From NCBI GenBank assembly GCA_030248135.1, contig JASANC010000619.1, forward strand, positions 16,650-80,649: DNA of 64,000 bases. Reading direction: 5' to 3'. Shown one piece after another: positions 60,120-64,000 of this stretch. Positions within the stretch are counted from its first letter, which is position 1. Every line of letters starts with the position of its first letter. The translations under genes were made by a program, and so were the position numbers. The notes beneath the pieces are model-generated. The model saw only the letters and a list, made by a program, of their open reading frames with translations. It did not search any database and had not been told where the DNA came from. The stretch comes from Theristus sp. LFF4_11. Lineage: Eukaryota > Nematoda > Chromadorea > Monhysterida > Xyalidae.

Positions 60120-60560
60120 TTAGATCTTCTGTAAATAGGCGAAATTTTTTATTGGGGTTTTGGGGTTTTTTTTCAATTTAATTTTTTTTTCCTTTGTTTT
60201 GTTTGTTCTTTTTTTTTTTTTTTTTTTTTTGTGGTGTGTGTGTGTGTGTGTTTTGTGCGCTCAAACCGCACAATAAGCCCTTGGTCTGGCGGTGATTTAT
60301 GTCACATTTTGGGACGGGTGTTGTGTGCGGTGTGAGGTTACGTTTGATTTTTATTTTATTTTCAGAATATTTTGGTGGTGATGTGATGGTGGTGTTGATT
60401 TCTCCACTGGTGTGGTGTTTTTTGTGTGGGGTTATTGTTGGTGTTGCGAGGGGGTTTTTTTGTCCCTGTTGTTTTTTTTTTGGTTTTTTTTTTGGTTTTT
60501 TTTGTTTTTTATTAGTGCTGGCGGGGGAATTTTTTTATAAAAACTTATTTGTACTTCTTT
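60120..60560 (-). other. T-rich (A-rich in element sense) low-complexity segment, possible intron
   Basis: Long T and G/T runs, including a TG microsatellite near 60235-60250, separate the leader ORF from gag. A phase-compatible donor/acceptor pair (about 60566/60092) would remove it. No coding potential. Confidence 0.4.
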
Positions 60561-60561
60561 T

Positions 60562-60975
60562 TTATTTACTTTGAGTTCCCTGTGTCAACACAATCAGTTC
60601 TTCGGTTTCAGAAACTTTCGTTTCCAATTGTGACACACGCTCTTCGCCCGTGGCAATAAGTGCCAACAACCCATCATCGCTCTCAACCTTTTCGGCATAA
60701 AGCACCTGTTCTTGATTCAGCGCTTCACCAGACAACGTTTGCAGCAGATCAGTCCACTCTCTGTAACAACCCTCGAGGTACTCGAGCGCTGTTTTGATTT
60801 GCCGAGACATCTGCTCCAAATCACCTTTGAACGCACGTACCTTAGAAACGGCCTCAAAGAATGTGTCGGTGGCACAGAACGGCTCAGTAGCCAGCAATGG
60901 TTGTGAGTCACGAATGTAACATCGCAGACGGGCGGCGCGCGGTGCAATGCGTTGACGTATGGCTCCGCTTACCAT
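60562..60975 (-). CDS. Leader ORF of the Pao element (coiled-coil gag N-terminus)
   Basis: 137 aa from a proper ATG, 144 bp downstream of the PBS side of the 5' LTR. A basic start (SGAIRQRIAPRAARLRCYI) is followed by a helical, heptad-like region (FEAVSKVRAFKGDLEQMSRQ; EERVSQLETKVSETEELI). Long helical N-terminal segments are usual in BEL/Pao gag proteins. It is in another frame from the main gag ORF; see the possible intron at 60120-60560. Confidence 0.7.
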   Translation of the reverse strand: MVSGAIRQRIAPRAARLRCYIRDSQPLLATEPFCATDTFFEAVSKVRAFKGDLEQMSRQIKTALEYLEGCYREWTDLLQTLSGEALNQEQVLYAEKVESDDGLLALIATGEERVSQLETKVSETEELIVLTQGTQSK

Positions 60976-61095
60976 TGTTCAGACAATTTCAGACGACAGT
61001 TTTCAGTTGATTCAATTGATTGACGTTTTTACACTTTGGCGATGAAACAATTTGTTTGAGTTCAACTTGAAAATTTTGCAATTATTTATTGTCGC

Positions 61096-61118
61096 AGGTA
61101 GCGATCCGGGGATGCCAC
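61096..61118 (-). other. Primer-binding site of the Pao element
   Basis: Directly inside the right LTR, the minus strand reads TGGCATCCCCGGATCGCTAC. Its complement ends in CCA and resembles a tRNA T-arm/acceptor 3' end. This fixes the element sense as minus; the tRNA is not identified. Confidence 0.65.
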
Positions 61119-61119
61119 A

Positions 61120-61341
61120 TGTTGCGGCGTTTATTGAGAAAAAATACGTTTTTATGTCCAGATACCAACACATGGAAAAATAACAGAATACAACAGAATG
61201 AAACATGTTGAGAGAAATGCAACACAGAACACACAGCGCAGCTTGAAGTCAAAACATTGCAGCATGTGCGCTCAACAGTGAGAGCTCAATTGAAACTGTG
61301 AGATAACGCGCACTTTTTCTCGCGGTAGTTTTTCCGCGACA
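61120..61341 (-). repeat. BEL/Pao LTR, right copy (5' in element sense)
   Basis: 222 bp, TGTTGCGG...CCGCGACA, near-identical to the left LTR. It abuts a unit of the telomere-like tandem array exactly at its edge. Confidence 0.93.
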
Positions 61342-62324
61342 CCCGTTCACCCTAACCTAAGTCAAGCCTTTTTGTATGTGAAGTAAGATTGAATAAAAAC
61401 ATAAAAATTAACGTTTTTTTCAATTACCCGTCTTAAAAAGCTAATGCTTCTTTTACCCGTTTACCTAAGCCAAGCCTTTTTGCAAAGTGAAAATGCGAAG
61501 TTTATGATTTTGCTATTTTTACCCGTTCACCCTAACCTAAGTCAAGCCTTTTTGTAAGTTAAGTAAGATTGAAAAAAATATAAAAATTAACGTTTTTTTA
61601 TTAAAAAAATACCCGTTTCAAAAAGCTAATGCTTCTTTTACCCGGTTACCCTAACATAAGCCAAGCCTTTTTTCTAAAGTGAAAAATGAATAGAATAAAC
61701 AAAAAAAGTGACGTTTATAATTTCGTTTTAAAGTCATTGCTTCTTTTACCCGTTTACCCCAACATGACCCAAACATTTTGCAAAGTGAAAATGAATGGTA
61801 AATACCATTTCGACCCAATTAAAAAACTAACTTTTTTCAGAGACGGTTTTGTCACATCTTTCGCAGTCGCTCGTCAAGTTTTGAGCAGCAATAATTGCCA
61901 GTTGCCCATCGTGCGTTACGTTGAAATTAAATATTGTTGAAGTTGAATACGTTGTTTTGAATCAAAAGTGCAACTTGCAATTGCAATGCCGATGTCGATG
62001 CGCGTTTTGCAACCCGATTTTTAAAAACAAAAAAAGTTCAAACTTTTTTCACAGACGGTTTTGTTACATTTTTCCCAGTCGATCATCAAGTTTTGATCAA
62101 CCACGCTTCCATTTGCCTATGCTGCGCTGAACTGTCTCTGTTGACCAAAGAGTATCATGATGACTTCAGCTATATGATGAGAGACGTTTTGAAAAAAACA
62201 ATCTCAACTGGCATTAATAAAAATAGGTTAAGGAAATTGAGATGAAGTTTTCTTAAATAGCAAAAATGAGCGCCAATTCAAATTTCATGAAAATGACAGG
62301 GACAGACAAATTGCATTTTTAGTA

Positions 62325-62354
62325 CTAGCCAATTGACCCGTGCCTACGGCACGG
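62325..62354 (-). mobile_element. Helitron-like 3' terminus, copy 1
   Basis: On the minus strand a 7-bp-stem hairpin (CCGTGCC-GTA-GGCACGG) is followed about 10 bp later by CTAG and then T, the layout of a Helitron 3' end. No RepHel protein is present, so non-autonomous if real. Confidence 0.4.
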
Positions 62355-63615
62355 TTAGCTGATAAATACAATTGTTATTTTTGAGTGGATTTTGGCCTTT
62401 TGAACCGTGCCCACGACCCGGACTAAAAATGCATTGCATTTTCATTTTGAGCTGATTTAGTTGTTCCCGTTTTAATTATCTTCTGATTAAGAACACAACC
62501 TTTAGTGCATTCCCTTTTAAAATTAAAAACAATCTTTTTTAATCCATTGCCGTTCCCGTTAAAATTGTGAAAAGCGATTTTAAAGTTAATTGAATTGAAA
62601 CGACAAAACGTAACGTTTTATAAAAATTGTTTTTGAATGTAATTTGTAATTTTATATTATATTTATTATTTATTATTTATTATATTTATATTTTGTAATT
62701 AATTTGCAATTTTGAATTTTTGCTTTTGAAATTGACACATTTTTTAATTAAACCCGCATTTTGAAAACAAACTTAAAATGCAAAGTTTATAATTTTGCTG
62801 TTATGTTTTTACCTGTTCACGCTGCCTTGAGCCAATCCTTTTTTGAAAAGTGAAAACAAAACTTTTGAATTTTCGTTTTTGAAATAGACACATTTCTAAT
62901 TACACCCGCTTGTTGAAACAAATTTAAAATGCGAAGTTTGTAATTATGTTTTTTTACCCGTTCAACCTGTTTTAAGCCAATCCTTTTTTGTAAAGGGAAA
63001 ATATCAAAAAAATGAACAAAAAATATTGTTTTGAAAGCATAGTGCAATGAGCACTTCCAATGCCGATGTCATTTTGCAACCCGATTAGAAATTTTGTTTT
63101 TAAAATTGACACATTTCTAATTAAACCCGCTTGTTGAAAACAAATTTAAATTGCGAAGTTTGTAATTCTGCTGTTATGTTTTTACCCTTTCACCCTGCTC
63201 TAAGCCAACCCCTTTTTTGTGTATAAAGTGAAAATCTGTATAAAAAATGAACAAAACATATTGTCTTGAAAGCAAAGTGCAATGAGCACTTGCAATGCCG
63301 ATGTCGTATTGCAACCTGATTTAAAAAAACAATTGCAATGATTCTTCATAGTTGGTTTTCTTTCATCTTTCGTTTTCGGTCAGTTTGAACAGCAACAATT
63401 GCCATTAATTGTCAATCGTATTTTAAGGCGCTGTCGCGGATGACCAAAGAGTATCATGATGACTTCGCAGTACAGAGTCATTTTTTTGAGAAAACGATTT
63501 GCATTAATAATAGGTTAAGAAATTGAGATTTAGCTACCTTAAATAGCAAAAATGAGCGCCAATTCAAATTGAAAAAAAGTGATACAAACAGACGGACACC
63601 ACTATTATCTTAGTA

Positions 63616-63645
63616 CTAGCAAATTGACCCGTGCCTACGGCACGG
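63616..63645 (-). mobile_element. Helitron-like 3' terminus, copy 2
   Basis: The same hairpin plus CTAG-T arrangement, 1291 bp from copy 1. Flanking homology extends on both sides of CTAG, so this copy may be a segmental duplicate rather than an independent insertion. Confidence 0.4.
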
Positions 63646-64000
63646 TTAGCTGATAACTACAATTATTATTTTTGAGTGGATTTTCGCTTTTTGACCTTTG
63701 CATTTTGCATTGCATTTTGATTTTGAGCTGCTTCAACCGACTGTTGTTGATTTACCGTAGAAATTAACGTTCATTTTTAAAGAACTCGTATCCGTCGATG
63801 CTTCTACTTTTTGAAAATCATAGCATTTCAGTTTTTTGAAAACAGTGTTTTTTGTCAAGTATGTGATTTTGCTGATTTTATTGCTGTCGATTCAATCGTA
63901 ACCTGATTTAGTCACCGTATCACTTATTACTATGTGGTTTGGTTAATGCTGTTTCAGCATCATTCAGAGCCACAGATACTATTTTTCAACTTGCCAATCA

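Larger units (their letters stand above)
53332..61341 (-). mobile_element. BEL/Pao LTR retrotransposon with inverted pol and an SGNH ORF
   Basis: Direct LTRs at both ends (TG...CA, near-identical) and minus-strand sense defined by a PBS-like site beside the right LTR. Order in element sense: LTR, PBS, coiled-coil leader ORF, gag-protease ORF, a pol segment lying in the opposite direction between 202-bp inverted arms, SGNH-like ORF, LTR. The integrase C-terminus is missing. No target-site duplication is seen (left flank TCATT, right flank CCCGT). Either a rearranged or chimeric insertion, or a mis-assembly. As arranged it cannot encode a normal gag-pol. Confidence 0.93.
61342..64000. repeat. 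Degenerate tandem array with telomere-like and Helitron-like motifs
   Basis: Units beginning ACCCGTTCACCCTAACCTAAG.CAAGCC-TTTTT recur near 61342, 61458, 61519, 61640 and 61750, and diverged versions at 62811, 62955 and 63183 within roughly 150-bp units (GACACATTTCTAATTAAACCCGC...). A larger 1.3-kb duplication links 61980-62700 with 63290-64000. No coding exon recognised. Confidence 0.8.

Noticed and set aside
61342..63250. CRISPR-like array
   Set aside because: Units are degenerate, of unequal spacing and in a eukaryotic genome; a mobile or tandem repeat explains them.

Overview
This is nuclear DNA of a nematode, probably outside the well-studied Caenorhabditis group. Genes are split by short GT-AG introns (mostly 45-330 bp). 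Several start codons lie 4-40 bp after a free-standing 3' splice site, as expected with spliced-leader trans-splicing. A run of the nematode telomere hexamer TTAGGC lies at 40137-40166. Exons are GC-rich and introns and spacers AT-rich, so exons can be read by eye and checked by splice phase. All family calls come from sequence recognition; no database was searched.

Left part (1-18126): four conserved animal genes. (i) A minus-strand ankyrin (UNC-44/ANK-like) gene starts near 3407 and runs off the left edge; it has an unusual Arg-Ser/acidic leader and a shortened repeat array. (ii) A minus-strand class A peptide-type GPCR (5892-3910). (iii) A complete plus-strand fatty-acid amide hydrolase gene of 11 exons (8020-10801, 597 aa, catalytic Lys and both Ser present). 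(iv) A complete plus-strand Patched-related (PTR) gene of 9 exons (13988-18126, 988 aa).

Middle (18127-41816): a two-exon FoxD forkhead repressor gene (28519-30522) with a TATA/CCAAT-type promoter candidate near 27.9 kb. It stands alone between about 10 kb and 11 kb of DNA with no convincing exons, a layout typical of developmental regulators.

Right part (41817-64000): a Star-like single-pass FkbM methyltransferase-fold gene (41817-42987), a complete ceramide-1-phosphate transfer protein-like gene (44181-45769), and the 5' part of an unidentified gene (52205-53209). These sit among dense repeats. There is a foldback element with long inverted arms (46281-50226) with a young non-autonomous LTR element nested inside it (47764-49810). 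There are G/C-run repeats, three TATC-rich 0.45-kb units and a structurally odd BEL/Pao LTR retrotransposon (53332-61341). In that element the polymerase segment is inverted between 202-bp arms, and an SGNH-hydrolase-like ORF occupies the usual env position. The last 2.6 kb is a degenerate tandem array with Helitron-like hairpin ends.

Best leads: the SGNH-hydrolase ORF and internal inversion in the Pao element; a CRE-bearing MITE family whose two copies lie in the same sense just upstream of the intron-1 acceptor of two unrelated genes; the ankyrin paralogue missing about five repeats; and a non-autonomous LTR element with a duplicated polypurine tract.
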